Source of the DNA: an uncultured Lachnospiraceae bacterium
Lineage (GTDB): Bacteria; Bacillota; Clostridia; Lachnospirales; Lachnospiraceae
Assembly (NCBI GenBank): GCA_949878435.1
Contig: CATLAK010000007.1
Location: 1 to 64,000 of the forward strand
DNA: 64,000 bases
Reading direction: 5' to 3'
Shown here: piece after piece, positions 27,831 through 37,000 of the stretch
How positions within the stretch are numbered: the first letter of the stretch is position 1
Layout of the letters: every line of letters starts with the position of its first letter
The notes under the pieces: generated by a model
What the model saw: the letters and a program-made list of their open reading frames with translations, nothing else
What the model was told of the DNA's origin: nothing
The model's database searches: none
Position numbers and translations under genes: made by a program

Positions 27831-28370
27831 TCAAACAAGCGCCTTACAATTCTTCCTGTGCGCCTTTATCTTCTTTATCGCCCAAGTGTAATGACTTGCC
27901 GTGCTGGAGACAAAATAGGCGCCCAGCGCGTTATTCCCCACCCACGGGAAAATTCCTTTTGAAAAGAGCTCTTCATTTGTTAAGTTTTCCGTCAAATCCA
28001 TCACTTTCCCGTGAGACTCTTCCAGCATCGCCTTTGCCTCTTCCAATGTAGTATCCTGATGTTTTTGCCAAAACCACTCGTTCATCTTCCCGTAATTTTT
28101 CCAATTATAAGGTTTGGGTAAAAAGGGCTTGCTGATTCCCGCCTGGTTGGATGTGACAAAGTCCAGCAAAAGCCCATGCCACTCATAAAGATGAATCAGC
28201 ACATCCCGAAGATTTTTGTCCCTTTTCCAATGCGCCTCCTTCTTGCTGTCATCAAACTGGAAGGGAGTAGATAATTCTTTTTCCGTAAGCGATGCAATCA
28301 GCGCCTTCAATTCTTCATAATTTGCTTCCGCCGCATTTAACAGATCTGTTTTTGATGTTGGTCTTGCCAT
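27831..28370 (-). CDS. ClbS/DfsB-family four-helix protein (DUF1706, DinB-like)
   Basis: 179 residues from ATG 28370 (GAGAGG upstream). MARPTSKTDLLNAAEANYEELKALI, then DVLIHLYEWHGLLLDF and WFWQKHQDTTLEEA are typical of the ClbS/DfsB family. ClbS gives self-resistance to colibactin in E. coli; most relatives are of unknown function and have a DinB-like helix bundle. It sits directly downstream of a WYL-domain regulator on the same strand, probably its controller. Confidence 0.8.
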   Translation of the reverse strand: MARPTSKTDLLNAAEANYEELKALIASLTEKELSTPFQFDDSKKEAHWKRDKNLRDVLIHLYEWHGLLLDFVTSNQAGISKPFLPKPYNWKNYGKMNEWFWQKHQDTTLEEAKAMLEESHGKVMDLTENLTNEELFSKGIFPWVGNNALGAYFVSSTASHYTWAIKKIKAHRKNCKALV

Positions 28371-28459
28371 AATTCTTTTCCTCTCTGTAAACAAATATTT
28401 AACACTCACTTTATATCAGTTTACCAGCCTCACCCTGACACCTTATGTCAGGGTTTCTT

Positions 28460-29359
28460 TTATGGCATCCGATTTTTTTCAAAAATCAATCTTGCCTGTT
28501 CCGCCAAAGTCTCCTTCAGACAGGCAGGCTCCAATATTTCCACCTGGGGACCAAATGAGAGCAGAAATCCGGTCAGCCATGCATCTTCCGGCATTTTTGC
28601 CGAAACAATTAAGTCTCCATTTTGCTGCCGCTTCACCTGCGCCTCCTCAAATTCATCATAGACACGGTATGCCATTTCTTTCGGAAAGCGGAGGATAATC
28701 TCACGACATCCTTCTTCTCCCTCCTCTTCACGCTCCGGGAAGACACGGTCCGAAAAAACTTGTTCCAGAACTTCTAAAGACAAAATGCGGTTCAGTTTAA
28801 ATATACGGTAATCCTGCCTGTGGGTACAGAACGCTTTCAAATACCATGCCTTTGCTTTAAAACAAAGCTTAAGGGGCTGTATGACTCTTTCACTGATTGT
28901 TTCATAGCTGTCCGCGTATCGTATCCTCACATTTTTATGATAAATGACGGCTGATTTCAGCAATTCAAATTTCTCATTGTCCTGTTTTATGTCTCCCCAT
29001 CTGGAGAAATCCACCTCGAGCCAGTTCTCCGAATGGGAAGAGAACACTGCCGAAAGCTTCTGCAGGATATCGCTGCTGCCGGTATTTTTTGCCACATTTA
29101 CGCTTTGCAGCGCGGCAAGGATCTCATCCTTTTCTTCCTTGGACAATACCGCTTTATCCAGAACAAAATCCGGCATCAGATTGATTCCGCCGTTTCGCCC
29201 CGTCTCCGTATAAATGGGGATACCGGCGCCGCTTAGCGCATCGATATCCCTATAAATCGTCCGCACCGATACCTCGAATTTTTGTGCTAGTTCCGGCGCC
29301 GTCGCCTGTCCTTTCGCAAGCAGGTGGTACATGATCTTAAATAATCTGCTCTCCTGCAT
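28460..29359 (-). CDS. YafY-type HTH-WYL transcriptional regulator
   Basis: 299 residues. DeoR-like winged helix at 1-60 (LFKIMYHLLAKGQATAPELAQKFEVSVRTIYRDIDALSGAGIPIYTE), WYL domain at about 140-225 and a C-terminal WCX extension. WYL domains bind nucleic acid or small ligands and often control stress or defence genes. Lies just upstream of the ClbS-like gene and close to a divergent NUDIX gene. Confidence 0.85.
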   Translation of the reverse strand: MQESRLFKIMYHLLAKGQATAPELAQKFEVSVRTIYRDIDALSGAGIPIYTETGRNGGINLMPDFVLDKAVLSKEEKDEILAALQSVNVAKNTGSSDILQKLSAVFSSHSENWLEVDFSRWGDIKQDNEKFELLKSAVIYHKNVRIRYADSYETISERVIQPLKLCFKAKAWYLKAFCTHRQDYRIFKLNRILSLEVLEQVFSDRVFPEREEEGEEGCREIILRFPKEMAYRVYDEFEEAQVKRQQNGDLIVSAKMPEDAWLTGFLLSFGPQVEILEPACLKETLAEQARLIFEKNRMP

Positions 29360-29442
29360 GAATCCTTTCTCCTTCTATGCGGCAGTTACTTTCTCTTTCA
29401 AAAGCTCTGTTACGGTCAATCAGAAAACCTCCGCTTCTTCGT

Positions 29443-29470
29443 TGCAATCTATTTTTCTTATGTTTATAAT
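29443..29470 (+). promoter_or_regulatory. Promoter of the NUDIX gene
   Basis: TTGCAA (29443-29448) and TATAAT (29465-29470), spacer 16 bp, about 85 bases before the start. Confidence 0.6.
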
Positions 29471-29553
29471 TAATTATATCGGTGAACAGATGGAATAGCA
29501 ATAAAAATCACCATTTGTCACGGTCGCATTACTTATCTAAAGGAGACTGGAAA

Positions 29554-29991
29554 ATGCACAAAATATTCGGGAAAAAAGAAGATGTTCCATACACTCATAG
29601 AAAAGGCGCCTATCTCATTCCAATCAAGGACGGTTCTATTGGCGTTGTCCAGACAGACAAGGGCTATTTCCTTTTAGGCGGCGGTCTGGATGAAGGCGAA
29701 TCCGACGCGGCATGCATCGCGCGTGAATGCATGGAAGAAACCGGCTATAGCGTATGCATTAAACATAAGATTGGCTCCGCCGAAACGTATTATAGGGCTC
29801 CCCAGATTGGATATTTTCACCCGATTCAATCCTATTATGCAGGAGAATTATTGGAAAAAATACAGGAGCCCATTGAGAATGACCATAAACTGGTATGGGT
29901 TAAGTTTGAAGATTTAAAAGGGAATATGTATATGGAAATGCAAAATTGGGCTGTGGAAGAAGGATGGAATGCCGCCGATACTACATCCTAA
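29554..29991 (+). CDS. NUDIX hydrolase
   Basis: 145 residues from ATG 29554 with AAAGGAG; the GTG at 29482 lacks a ribosome site. The NUDIX box is complete: GGLDEGE-SDAACIA-RECMEETGY, which holds the metal-binding Glu residues. Cleaves a nucleoside diphosphate linked to another group; substrate not predictable. Divergent from the WYL regulator. Confidence 0.85.
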   Translation: MHKIFGKKEDVPYTHRKGAYLIPIKDGSIGVVQTDKGYFLLGGGLDEGESDAACIARECMEETGYSVCIKHKIGSAETYYRAPQIGYFHPIQSYYAGELLEKIQEPIENDHKLVWVKFEDLKGNMYMEMQNWAVEEGWNAADTTS

Positions 29992-29997
29992 ATTCTG

Positions 29998-30522
29998 CTA
30001 TTTCTGCTTCCACTGCTCCAATATCTGCATAAACGCCCGCGCTTCTTCCACCTGAACGATGTTGACAGGGTATGTTTTATCCAGTTTCGTATTCTTCTCT
30101 TCTAATCTGAAATCCAATATAACTTTGCCATTGTTGTCCATACATTTAATACAATAGTATGGTCCGCCCGGCTTTCCTGTATCAATTTTATCTACCCAGT
30201 CCTTTTCTATCACGACTGCCTTCGCGTGTCCGATTTCTTTATCTCCGAAGGTCAGGGGAACCACATACATTTTTTCTGCCGTGAGCGCAATAGCATAATA
30301 CCAGCATCTGGAGCTTCTTGCGTGGTCCTCCCTCTGGTAAGCATATACAGAAACATATTCTCCAAATTCTTTGTTCTCCTGCATGATCTTTTGAAGAATC
30401 TCCTCGATTTTCCGCTTTTCAGGACTGTCTATCCCTTTTTTCTCGTCGAAAAGTGATTTAATCCAAATAACTAATACACCAACTGCAAATACACCAAAAA
30501 ACATTAGCACCGGATGTTCCAT
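29998..30522 (-). CDS. Single-pass membrane protein of unknown function
   Basis: 174 residues from ATG 30522 with GGAGG five bases before it. One N-terminal helix (VLMFFGVFAVGVLVIWIKSLF) and a soluble domain without recognised motifs. It shares strand with the next gene, also a small membrane protein of comparable layout; the two may be an operon. No function can be proposed. Confidence 0.6.
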   Translation of the reverse strand: MEHPVLMFFGVFAVGVLVIWIKSLFDEKKGIDSPEKRKIEEILQKIMQENKEFGEYVSVYAYQREDHARSSRCWYYAIALTAEKMYVVPLTFGDKEIGHAKAVVIEKDWVDKIDTGKPGGPYYCIKCMDNNGKVILDFRLEEKNTKLDKTYPVNIVQVEEARAFMQILEQWKQK

Positions 30523-30623
30523 TTTTTCCTCCATTCCGAAACGTTTTACATAAAGAAGGCGGGCAAACCATCCAATTTCGCTCCGCCATCATAGAATTTG
30601 TGACGCTTCCGCATAAATTCTTG

Positions 30624-31067
30624 TCACTGATTTAAATAGCACTTTATAAATGTATCTTTTGCATCCTTCATATAGGTAACGTCTATCATATTCGAGTTCA
30701 GCATAAAGTCCATAAAAGACTGCCTTTGGGCAGCAACCGAATTGCAAATCCTTGTCCTTGTTCCCAAAAAATACATTTTCTGCCTGCTCCACTGAATCTC
30801 CTCAGGATTATTAAATGTAATCTGCTTCTTTCCAAGCACGATCTTGTCATCATAATAAATCAGTACATCCTTTAAGTGAACCAGCGGAAATAATGCAAAC
30901 ACAAGCAATGCTATTAATATAACGATAATTGCAATTTCTGCCGTTTTGTTTGCGCTCTGATTAAAAACAGGCACCATTCCCACTATGATGAACAATATGC
31001 TCCTCAGCGCTATGTTCATCAATAACTTCTTCTTATCCACTTTCATTTCTGCCTTCATCTTTTCCAT
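30624..31067 (-). CDS. Small two-helix membrane protein of unknown function
   Basis: 147 residues with two hydrophobic helices at about 17-34 and 45-63, then a beta-rich tail (VLIYYDDKIVLGKKQITFNNPEEIQWSR) that resembles bacterial PH-like (YdbS/bPH) domains. That likeness is by pattern only. RBS GGGAGGG. Confidence 0.55.
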   Translation of the reverse strand: MEKMKAEMKVDKKKLLMNIALRSILFIIVGMVPVFNQSANKTAEIAIIVILIALLVFALFPLVHLKDVLIYYDDKIVLGKKQITFNNPEEIQWSRQKMYFLGTRTRICNSVAAQRQSFMDFMLNSNMIDVTYMKDAKDTFIKCYLNQ

Positions 31068-31346
31068 ATCTCCCTCCCTATGCAGCTGTCAGCTTTTTTC
31101 TTAATTTATCGTGTAATCAAAATTATGAATACCATTATTCATTATATATTAAGTCAATATTTTACACAAGCCAACATTTTCAGCCTGAAAAATCAAAAAA
31201 AATTTAGGATTGCGAGCGCTAAAAAAAGCATGAAAATGACGATATACTATAAAAGATTCTATATAGACAGTGCGTAAAATATTTATGACATGTGTAAGGA
31301 TAAGAATTGCCTAATAACTTATCTAAATTAAGAAAGGATGGAAATC
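31068..31346 (+). promoter_or_regulatory. Upstream region with a possible sigma-28 promoter
   Basis: No gene is supported. TAAA (31220-31223), 14 bases, GACGATAT (31238-31245) resembles the SigD/FliA motility promoter (TAAA-N14/15-GCCGATAT). No convincing sigma-A -35 is placed for the TATACT at 31243. It lies about 100 bases before the DUF6033 gene. Confidence 0.3.
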
Positions 31347-31886
31347 ATGGTACAAGTAGGCGCTTATCAACAGACAGTTGGATATGTGGATAAAGCAAAG
31401 GAACAGACCCTTTCCAAAGGGACAAAAGAATTTTCGGTTCTCTTTTCCAGCGAAGAACTTGAGAAGATGGCTTCCGATGAAAAGTATCTGAATGAAAAAA
31501 TGAGAGGAATAGAAGGTGCTGTCCGTATGTCCGATGAAATAAACCGGAAGTATGGATTTGAGCGGGCTTTTGGCAAGGAAGGCGCAGCAGACACTGCAAT
31601 AACTAAGATTGGTATTGCTTTCCATGATGACGGCACAACAAGTTTCTTTGCCGAACTGGAGAAATCAAGCGCAAAACAAAGGGAACGCATTGAAAAAGCC
31701 CGGGAAGAAAAACGTACCGGAAAAGAGATTCAAAGTTATGTAAAGAGCGGTACAGATACCAAGCGCACAGTCGTTCAGGCAGACAGTATAGAAGAACTGT
31801 TTGAAAAAATAAGTGCTGTGAATTGGGACAAAATAAAAGCGGAACAGATGTCAGAAAACGGCAGCAGATTTAATTATAGCATATAA
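31347..31886 (+). CDS. DUF6033 family protein
   Basis: 179 residues; ATG 31347 chosen for GAAAGGA upstream. Matches in memory the clostridial DUF6033 family (VGAYQQTVGYVDKAKEQ ... FSVLFSSEELEKMASDEKYLNEKM ... ITKIGIAFHDDGTTSFFAELEKSS). Soluble, charged, likely helical. Function unknown. Monocistronic, ended by a strong terminator. Confidence 0.7.
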   Translation: MVQVGAYQQTVGYVDKAKEQTLSKGTKEFSVLFSSEELEKMASDEKYLNEKMRGIEGAVRMSDEINRKYGFERAFGKEGAADTAITKIGIAFHDDGTTSFFAELEKSSAKQRERIEKAREEKRTGKEIQSYVKSGTDTKRTVVQADSIEELFEKISAVNWDKIKAEQMSENGSRFNYSI

Positions 31887-31930
31887 AATATAGTAAGCGG
31901 TTCCCTAACAGGAGCCGCTTACTATATTTT
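31885..31930 (+). terminator. Terminator of the DUF6033 gene
   Basis: AAATATAGTAAGCGG pairs with CCGCTTACTATATTT around TTCCCTAACAGGAG, ending in TTTT. Can serve both strands. Confidence 0.9.
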
Positions 31931-31954
31931 GCAAGAGCGTTTTTTCCCTCTTTC

Positions 31955-32716
31955 TTATCCTTCTTCCACAGCCTTTGCCCTTTTGCTGATTCTTCCTTCC
32001 TTCAAAACAGGGCTGAGCTTTTTATACACTAATACCGTCGCCACAGATACACTGCATCCTTTCAGCAGATTCATAGGCGCCACTGCAAAGAGCACCAGTG
32101 TAGTCACATTGGTAATATTGGCATTGATGGCAGTTCCCATTCCAACAATCACATCCAGCGGCATCCCATAAAGAGAAGCAAACGCCGGAAGCAGATAGAT
32201 TGCATTGAACATGGTTCCGAATACAGTCATGATCATGGTTCCTGTGGCAGAAGCTACAATCGCATTTTTCTTCGTTTTCTTAAACATGTAAATAATTGAC
32301 GCCGGCAATATAAAGCTGCATCCAATCACAAAGTTCGCCAGATCCCCCACAAACGCCGTGCTGGTGCCCTTGATGAAGAGCTTCAATACTATTTTGCAGA
32401 ACTCAATCATGACGCCTGCCACCGGACCAAAGGCAAAAGTGCCGATCAGCGCCGGAAGCTCACTGAAATCCAGCTTGTAAAAAGGCGGTGCAAAGAAAAC
32501 CGGAAAGTCAAAGATATGAAGCACCATTGCCACTGCCGAAAACACACCAATCATCGCCATCTTGCGGGTCGTGAGAATCCGCTCTGTGTCATTGTGCTTC
32601 TTTTTAATCAACTTCTCCGCCAGATACGCAATCCCAAACAAGGCAATTGCGATTCCCACCGATACCAGCACAAATACAACATTGTCCTTTACACTCGTCC
32701 ATAATCCATTATTCAT
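31955..32716 (-). CDS. ribU: ECF transporter S component for riboflavin
   Basis: 253 residues with six membrane helices. Typical RibU motifs: FDFPVFFAPPFYKLDFSELPALIGTFAFGPVAGV and a following KLFIKGT segment. RibU binds riboflavin and works with the shared EcfAA'T energising module, which is not in this window. An FMN riboswitch precedes the gene and confirms the substrate. A longer than usual N-terminal helix region (residues 1-45) comes before the family core. Confidence 0.92.
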   Translation of the reverse strand: MNNGLWTSVKDNVVFVLVSVGIAIALFGIAYLAEKLIKKKHNDTERILTTRKMAMIGVFSAVAMVLHIFDFPVFFAPPFYKLDFSELPALIGTFAFGPVAGVMIEFCKIVLKLFIKGTSTAFVGDLANFVIGCSFILPASIIYMFKKTKKNAIVASATGTMIMTVFGTMFNAIYLLPAFASLYGMPLDVIVGMGTAINANITNVTTLVLFAVAPMNLLKGCSVSVATVLVYKKLSPVLKEGRISKRAKAVEEG

Positions 32717-32850
32717 TTCATTTTCCTCCTAAAATCTTCCGCCCACACGGTTGCACAAATGGCTTGCACATGTAATTTACACGCACAGTCCGTGCACGCG
32801 GTATTTGGCTTTCTGCCAGATTTTTAGAAAGGTTCTTCCTGCAACAAGCA

Positions 32851-32882
32851 AAAATCCCGGATACCATTAGAAGTATCCGGGG
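32851..32882 (-). terminator. Riboswitch-linked intrinsic terminator
   Basis: Minus strand: CCCGGATAC-TTCTAATG-GTATCCGGG followed by ATTTTT (32856-32881). It lies between the FMN aptamer and ribU, so it is the likely off-switch. Confidence 0.85.
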
Positions 32883-32932
32883 CACAATCTTTCACATCTT
32901 GCATAATCGCTTCAGCTTCCAGCTGAAACAAT

Positions 32933-33072
32933 CTGTTTCTTCTTTCATCCAGACTTTACTGTTGGTTTTGGACTTGCACCAAATCAGCCATTCATTTCTG
33001 CCGCCTGCAGTACGGCGAAAACGCATGGGTCGCGGACTATACCGCCAGTAGGGAATTTCACCCTGCCCCGAA
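32933..33072 (-). ncRNA. FMN riboswitch (RFN element)
   Basis: Reading the minus strand, the aptamer's conserved blocks are all present in order: GGGGCAGGGTGAAATTCCC, GGCGGTATAGTCCGCGACCC, TGGTGCAAGTCCAAAACC and AGTCTGGATGAAAGAAGAAA. FMN binding is expected to favour the terminator at 32851-32882 and shut off ribU. Promoter lies directly upstream at 33098-33126. Confidence 0.97.
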
Positions 33073-33097
33073 GAACTTTTCTATATTTACCGAAATT

Positions 33098-33126
33098 ATT
33101 GTAATACGTTTTCGTATAAAAAGCAA
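33098..33126 (-). promoter_or_regulatory. Promoter of the FMN riboswitch-ribU unit
   Basis: Minus strand TTGCTT (33121-33126), 17-bp spacer, TACAAT (33098-33103), placed ~25 bases before the aptamer. Confidence 0.7.
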
Positions 33127-33172
33127 GAAAATTAGAAATTTAATTTCAACTTTTCGTCCGGGCATGCCCAAC

Positions 33173-34057
33173 CTATAAATTACTATGTCTCCTGCTCACA
33201 TTTTTACGCATGTAATTTCCAATACTGGTCATACACAACAACGTAACGATCAAAAAGGCACCCGGAATCACGATCATCCACCATGCATTGCTCAAAAGCG
33301 CCTGCTCCGCCAAAGAAAGCATGCTTCCCCAGGAAATCACCCCCACCGGAAGCCCGATTCCCATGAAACTCAAAGTCGCTTCCGCAATCATCGCGCTGCG
33401 GATATTCATAACCACCATAAACATGATGGAGGAAATAAAGTTGGGCGCAAGATGATGAAAGAGCACATGAAAGAAACTGCCGCCCATGCATTTAGAAGCA
33501 GTCACATAATCGCTCCCCCGCAGCCTTCTCGTCTCGGTCCGCACCACCTTCGCAATGGCAGTCCAGCTTGTAATGCCTATCACAAACGACAGACCAAGTA
33601 TATCCGCCCTGCCCAAAACTGCCTGTATCAAAACAACCGCCAAAAGCCCCGGTATGCTGATCAGTATGTCTGTAAGCCGCATCATCAGTCCATCCATCCA
33701 CTTAGGCGCGCTGCCGCTGACTGCCCCGAAAATGATGGCGACCGCCGTAGAAATAAAGGCTGCCACAATTCCGATAACCAAGGATATCCTTCCTCCATAC
33801 CAGATCATGGAAAAGATATCCCTGCCCATGGTGTCTGTTCCAAAAAGAAATTCTTTGCAGGGCGGAACATTACAATTTGCCAGATCCATATAAACAGGAT
33901 CCTTTGTCATGATCAAATTGCAGCACAGGCATCCCCACAAAATAAGCATGAGCACCACTGCTGCAACAATCGGCTTACCCTTATACCATTTCTCTTTTTG
34001 GGCAGGCTCCTCCTTCGGCAACTGCCGCATCCCTGCCAATTCAAACGCCCCGCTCAT
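33173..34057 (-). CDS. Opp/Dpp/Nik-type ABC permease (C subunit)
   Basis: 294 residues with six helices, an N-terminal cytoplasmic lead, and the DppC-type signature FGTDTMGRDIFSMIWYGGRISLVIG. The EAA loop is SDYVTASKCMGGSFFHVLFHHLAPN. Last gene of a five-gene importer; overlaps the B subunit by four bases. Confidence 0.88.
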   Translation of the reverse strand: MSGAFELAGMRQLPKEEPAQKEKWYKGKPIVAAVVLMLILWGCLCCNLIMTKDPVYMDLANCNVPPCKEFLFGTDTMGRDIFSMIWYGGRISLVIGIVAAFISTAVAIIFGAVSGSAPKWMDGLMMRLTDILISIPGLLAVVLIQAVLGRADILGLSFVIGITSWTAIAKVVRTETRRLRGSDYVTASKCMGGSFFHVLFHHLAPNFISSIMFMVVMNIRSAMIAEATLSFMGIGLPVGVISWGSMLSLAEQALLSNAWWMIVIPGAFLIVTLLCMTSIGNYMRKNVSRRHSNL

Positions 34058-35028
34058 CTGCCTTCCACCTCCCTGACCGCATCATCCGCCTTCATCCGGG
34101 GATCAATTTTTTCATTTATAATCTGAGAAAGCATGTTGCAGAAAATCACTGCGATTCCGGAGAGAATACCCAGCAGCATCAAAAGATTATAATCCTTGTA
34201 CCGTGCGCTTTCATAAAGGAGCGTGCCGATTCCAGGATAGGAAAAAACCATCTCAACGATATAGGTTCCTCCCAAAATATGGGGAACCGAGATTGCCATG
34301 ATGCTCAAATAGGCAGGCATCACATTGCGCAGGCAGTGCCTGAACATCACGCTCCGCCTTCTTAAGCCCTTTGCTCTTGCAAGCAGAACATAGTCTGCCC
34401 TGACCTCCTCCAGAATCCTGTTGCGGATCATGTAGGCGTAATACCATAAATGCCCCGTCACCACCACCGTCATAGGCAGAATCAGGTGCCGAAAGCGGCT
34501 TTCTATATTGTCTGCCTCCCCGACTGCATAGGCGCCGCTGCTGGGCAGCCATCGCAGGTTTACCGCAAAAATTAAGATCAAGAGCAAAGACAGCCAAAAT
34601 TCCGGTATACAGCTTGTAACCGTGCCTATTTGACAGATGATCCGGTCCGGCAGGCGGTCCTCATACCATGCGCACAAGATGCCAAGTACCATGGCAAGCC
34701 CAAAAATCAGCACAAAGCCTATGCCTCCCAAAATCAATGTATTTCCGATTCTGGCGCCGATGACTTCTACTACATCCATTTTATACTTATAAGAAATTCC
34801 AAAATTTCCATGAATTGCATTTTCAAGCCAGCGAATATACTGCACAAAGATAGGTTCATCCAATCCCAGCTGCTCTTCCGCCCATTCCCGCTCCTTAACA
34901 CTCATCTTCTCCGCACGTTCTCCATAATAAGACACCAGCGGATCCCCCGGCGCTAAACGGGAGATAAAAAAGAGCAGGGCGGATAAAAACCATACGCTGA
35001 TACAAAAAAACAAAATTTTCTTTATCAC
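34054..35028 (-). CDS. Opp/Dpp/Nik-type ABC permease (B subunit)
   Basis: 324 residues with six helices. DppB-type features: RLAPGDPLVSYYGERAE, LGLDEPIFVQYIRWLENAIHGNFGISY, EAA loop ADYVLLARAKGLRRRSVMFRHCLRN. Overlaps its neighbours on both sides by four bases, so the importer genes are tightly coupled. Confidence 0.88.
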   Translation of the reverse strand: MIKKILFFCISVWFLSALLFFISRLAPGDPLVSYYGERAEKMSVKEREWAEEQLGLDEPIFVQYIRWLENAIHGNFGISYKYKMDVVEVIGARIGNTLILGGIGFVLIFGLAMVLGILCAWYEDRLPDRIICQIGTVTSCIPEFWLSLLLILIFAVNLRWLPSSGAYAVGEADNIESRFRHLILPMTVVVTGHLWYYAYMIRNRILEEVRADYVLLARAKGLRRRSVMFRHCLRNVMPAYLSIMAISVPHILGGTYIVEMVFSYPGIGTLLYESARYKDYNLLMLLGILSGIAVIFCNMLSQIINEKIDPRMKADDAVREVEGR

Positions 35029-35939
35029 CCTTCTTTCCCCCTTTCCAGCACAAAGTGTTCCGGAGAAATCTCTACAAGCGTCCCTTCACAGCAAAAATCC
35101 TTCTCATCAAATTCTATCCGCTTTCTTGCACGCTCTATTACCGGATCAGGAACCGGAATCGCCGACAAAAGCGCCTTGGTGTACGGATGCCTGGGATCTC
35201 CAAATAAATCCCCAGCTTTAGCGACTTCCACCAGCTTTCCCCGATACATCACGCCCACGCGGTCGCATAGAAATTCTACCATGGCAAGGTCATGGGCAAT
35301 GAAAAGAAACGAAAACCCATGTTCCTTCTGAAGATGCTTGAACAAATTTACAATCTGCGCCTGAATAGACACATCCAGTGATGCAATGGGTTCATCTGCC
35401 ACAAGCAGCTCCGGCTCCATGGCAAGCGCCCTGGCAATTGCCACACGCTGTCTCTGTCCTCCGGAAAGCTCCCCCGGGTATTTGTCCAGATACGCTGCAT
35501 CCAGTCCTACATAGTACATCTGAAATTCCGCCTCCGCCCTCATAGAACCTCTTTTGGGCGTAATATGCTGTATTTTCAATGGTTCCGTAATGATATCGCA
35601 GACCTTCATGCGCTGATTTAAGCTGGAATCCGAATCCTGAAAGATCATCTGACGGCTGGTCTGCAGCATTTTCTGATTCTTGCGAAAGGTCCCGGCATCG
35701 CACACATTAAGCCCCTTATAAAAGATACTGCCACCCTTAGATTTGTAAACATTCATAATGCAGCGCGCAAGGGTGGACTTTCCGCATCCCGATTCCCCCA
35801 CCAGACCAAAGATTTCCCTCTTGCGTATTTTAAAGGAAACATCATCCACCGCTTTTATTTCCATCTTTTTCGTCAGCGGAAAGTGATAGGAAAGATGCTG
35901 CACATCCAATAAGATTTCTTTGCCCATCTCTGCACTCAT
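35025..35939 (-). CDS. Opp/Dpp-type ABC ATPase (F subunit)
   Basis: 304 residues. Walker A GESGCGKST, signature LSGGQRQRVAIARALA, Walker B LLVADEPIASLDVSIQ, and the C-terminal oligopeptide-transporter ATPase extension (HPYTKALLSAIPVPDP). Complete active-site set. Pairs with the D subunit. Confidence 0.9.
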   Translation of the reverse strand: MSAEMGKEILLDVQHLSYHFPLTKKMEIKAVDDVSFKIRKREIFGLVGESGCGKSTLARCIMNVYKSKGGSIFYKGLNVCDAGTFRKNQKMLQTSRQMIFQDSDSSLNQRMKVCDIITEPLKIQHITPKRGSMRAEAEFQMYYVGLDAAYLDKYPGELSGGQRQRVAIARALAMEPELLVADEPIASLDVSIQAQIVNLFKHLQKEHGFSFLFIAHDLAMVEFLCDRVGVMYRGKLVEVAKAGDLFGDPRHPYTKALLSAIPVPDPVIERARKRIEFDEKDFCCEGTLVEISPEHFVLERGKEG

Positions 35940-36946
35940 TTCCTTCCCCTCCCCACCGGCGCCGTCACCTTGGGCGCGCGCGCATCAAGAAGCCATGTGG
36001 CGGCATAATGTGTGTCTGTAACAGGGAACATGGGCGGTTCCTCCTCATAATCGATTGCCAGCGCATATTCGTTGCGGCAGGCAAAAGCATCCCCTTTAGG
36101 CGGATGGATCAGCGTAGGGGGCATGCCCGGTATGGTGTGCAGTGTCTCCTTCCCCCTTGAAAATGCGGGGAGAGACTGCATAAGCCCCCATGTATAAGGA
36201 TGCCTTGGGTCATAGAAAATTTCTTCCGCTGTGCCGATCTCCACGATTTTTCCGGCATACATCACTGCCACCCGGTCCGCCACCCTTGCCACCGCCCCCA
36301 TATCATGGGTTACAAAAATCGTGGCGGTTCCCAGCTTTTGCTGTACTTCGCGAAGCAGATCCAGAATCTGCGCCTGAATCGTCACATCCAGCGCCGTCGT
36401 GGGCTCGTCCGCAAACAAAATACGCGGATTGCCTGCAAGGGCGATTGCCATCACGCTGCGCTGCCGCATGCCGCCGGAAAAATGATGGGGATACAGCTTC
36501 ATCCGTTCCTTGGGCGAATCTATCCCCACCAGCTGCATCAGCTCCAGCACCCTCTCCTGCAATGCCTTTTTAGAAATACCCGGCTGCTTTTGCTTGACCG
36601 CCTCCCCAATCTGCCTTCCCACAGGCATGGTCGGATTTAAGGCCGTCATGGGATTTTGAAAGATCATGGAAAAGAAAGACCCTCGCAGATTGCACATTTC
36701 CCTTTCGCCATATCCGGTGATATCCTTGCCGTTTACCAAAATCCTTCCCGATTTTATTTGTGCGCAGGCAGGAAGCAGCTTCATGATTCCCTTGCACATG
36801 ACGCTCTTTCCGCATCCCGACTCACCTACCACCGCAAGCACTTCCCCCTCGGAAAGTGAAAAGCTGATATTCCGTACAGCCTCTATTTCTCCCCGGGGAG
36901 TATGAAAGCTTATAGATAAATTTTGTATTTCCAACAAACTTGACAT
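35936..36946 (-). CDS. Opp/Dpp-type ABC ATPase (D subunit)
   Basis: 336 residues. Walker A GESGCGKSV, signature FSGGMRQRSVMAIALAG, Walker B ILFADEPTTALDVTIQ, and the C-terminal HPYTWGLMQSLPAF extension. The latter in this family can hold a Cys-rich iron-sulfur motif (CxxxxxC); here only one Cys (FACRNEY) is seen. Confidence 0.9.
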   Translation of the reverse strand: MSSLLEIQNLSISFHTPRGEIEAVRNISFSLSEGEVLAVVGESGCGKSVMCKGIMKLLPACAQIKSGRILVNGKDITGYGEREMCNLRGSFFSMIFQNPMTALNPTMPVGRQIGEAVKQKQPGISKKALQERVLELMQLVGIDSPKERMKLYPHHFSGGMRQRSVMAIALAGNPRILFADEPTTALDVTIQAQILDLLREVQQKLGTATIFVTHDMGAVARVADRVAVMYAGKIVEIGTAEEIFYDPRHPYTWGLMQSLPAFSRGKETLHTIPGMPPTLIHPPKGDAFACRNEYALAIDYEEEPPMFPVTDTHYAATWLLDARAPKVTAPVGRGRK

Positions 36947-37000
36947 ACGCTTATTTCCCTTTGCCGTCTACTGTGAAATATCTTGTTCTCAAATCTCCCA

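Noticed and set aside
33185..34126. Long 313-codon plus-strand ORF opposite the permease genes
   Set aside because: His/Pro-rich antisense shadow of a GC-biased coding frame without family features.
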